Below are positions 63,884 to 64,000 of a stretch of DNA of 64,000 nucleotides, in pieces. The notes beneath the pieces were generated by a model. The model did not search any database, was not told where the DNA came from, and saw nothing but the letters and a program-made list of their open reading frames with translations. Position 1 is the stretch's first letter. Every line of letters begins with the position of its first letter. The DNA is from an uncultured Odoribacter sp. (GTDB taxonomy: Bacteria; Bacteroidota; Bacteroidia; Bacteroidales; Marinifilaceae). Made by a program: the position numbers and the translations under genes. The stretch lies in assembly GCA_910588375.1 (NCBI GenBank), contig CAJUQA010000007.1:62001-126000 (forward strand), read 5' to 3'.

Positions 63884-64000
63884 TTATATTTTCAACATAT
63901 CTTTCATGCCCAATATTCCTTTCTTTCCCTGCATAAATTCAGCCGCCAGGACCGCACCATAGGCAAAACCTTCCCGCGAAAAAGCCGAATGACAGATCTG
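63884..64000 (-). CDS. dapB: 4-hydroxy-tetrahydrodipicolinate reductase, C-terminal end, cut by window edge
   Basis: Only the last 38 residues plus stop are present, beginning QICHSAFSREGFAYGAVLAA and ending KKGILGMKDMLKI. This pattern, with H-x-A-x-S-R-x-G-F-A-x-G-A, is the DapB C-terminus. DapB reduces dihydrodipicolinate in lysine and diaminopimelate synthesis for the cell wall. It precedes lepB by 29 bp in the same direction. Confidence 0.85.
   Translation of the reverse strand, partial: QICHSAFSREGFAYGAVLAAEFMQGKKGILGMKDMLKI

Noticed and set aside
1..64000. rRNA, tRNA, insertion sequence, prophage or plasmid genes
   Set aside because: No transposase, integrase, phage structural protein, tRNA cloverleaf or rRNA segment was found while reading both strands and the gaps.

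Overview
The window is a chromosomal segment from a member of the Bacteroidota, most likely order Bacteroidales. The evidence is the gene content (a long lepB, a 1095-residue secA, tandem DUF1573 proteins, a TonB receptor with a carboxypeptidase-regulatory-like N-terminal domain, DUF4286 beside ruvC, a glycine-lipid acyltransferase pair) and repeated promoters of the Bacteroides type (TTTG, about 20 bp, then TAnnTTTG). The family cannot be fixed from the sequence alone; an Odoribacter/Butyricimonas/Parabacteroides-like gut anaerobe is a guess. There are no rRNA or tRNA genes, insertion sequences, CRISPR arrays or phage genes. Two genes are cut by the edges: rnz at the left and dapB at the right.

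Layout. 0-6 kb: an RNA and translation block on the minus strand (rnz, rpsA, a divergent pdxA homologue, pnp, rpsO). 6.4-11.2 kb: two DUF1573 secreted proteins, then mutS2. 11.2-15.5 kb, minus strand: kdsA (LPS Kdo), rarA and a Pif1/RecD-like helicase with an HRDC domain. 15.5-24.3 kb: stress and envelope genes, namely a hemerythrin-like RIC protein coupled to a LuxR-type regulator with a degenerate receiver, an AI-2E family permease, manganese catalase, a membrane-anchored TPR-HTH regulator, a CDF metal exporter and a TonB receptor. 24.5-30.2 kb: rsfS-ftsH-DUF2007-cdsA, then psd-panB-pseudouridine synthase. 30.3-43.6 kb, mostly minus strand: M16 protease, secA-lgt, upp, marC, a 1-Cys peroxiredoxin (plus strand), a DJ-1 protein, trmD and a DPP-IV-like peptidase.

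43.6-50.1 kb looks accessory. Six 32-bp tandem repeats precede an AAA/DUF4143 ATPase. It is followed by a class A beta-lactamase, a double GNAT acetyltransferase, an AraC regulator, another GNAT, a lipoprotein alpha/beta hydrolase with an AraC-like pair of direct repeats in its promoter, and a lipoprotein nitroreductase. 50.2-52.3 kb holds a minus-strand operon (PlsC acyltransferase, VanX-type dipeptidase lipoprotein, nitrilase-type amidase). 52.5-57.3 kb is core again: rplU-rpmA with a structured leader, then serS-TPR-DUF4286-ruvC. 57.3-64 kb: a PH-domain membrane protein, a TPR/OmpA-like lipoprotein, the probable glycine-lipid genes glsA and glsB, and the dapB-lepB-hypothetical operon.

Most of the window is conserved housekeeping. 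The points most worth following are the 32-bp repeat array in front of the DUF4143 ATPase, the hemerythrin/pseudo-receiver pair with a 9-2-9 palindrome over its promoter, the PdxA homologue that has lost two of three metal ligands, the AraC-like direct repeats in front of the Cys-nucleophile hydrolase, and a loopless 38-bp perfect palindrome.
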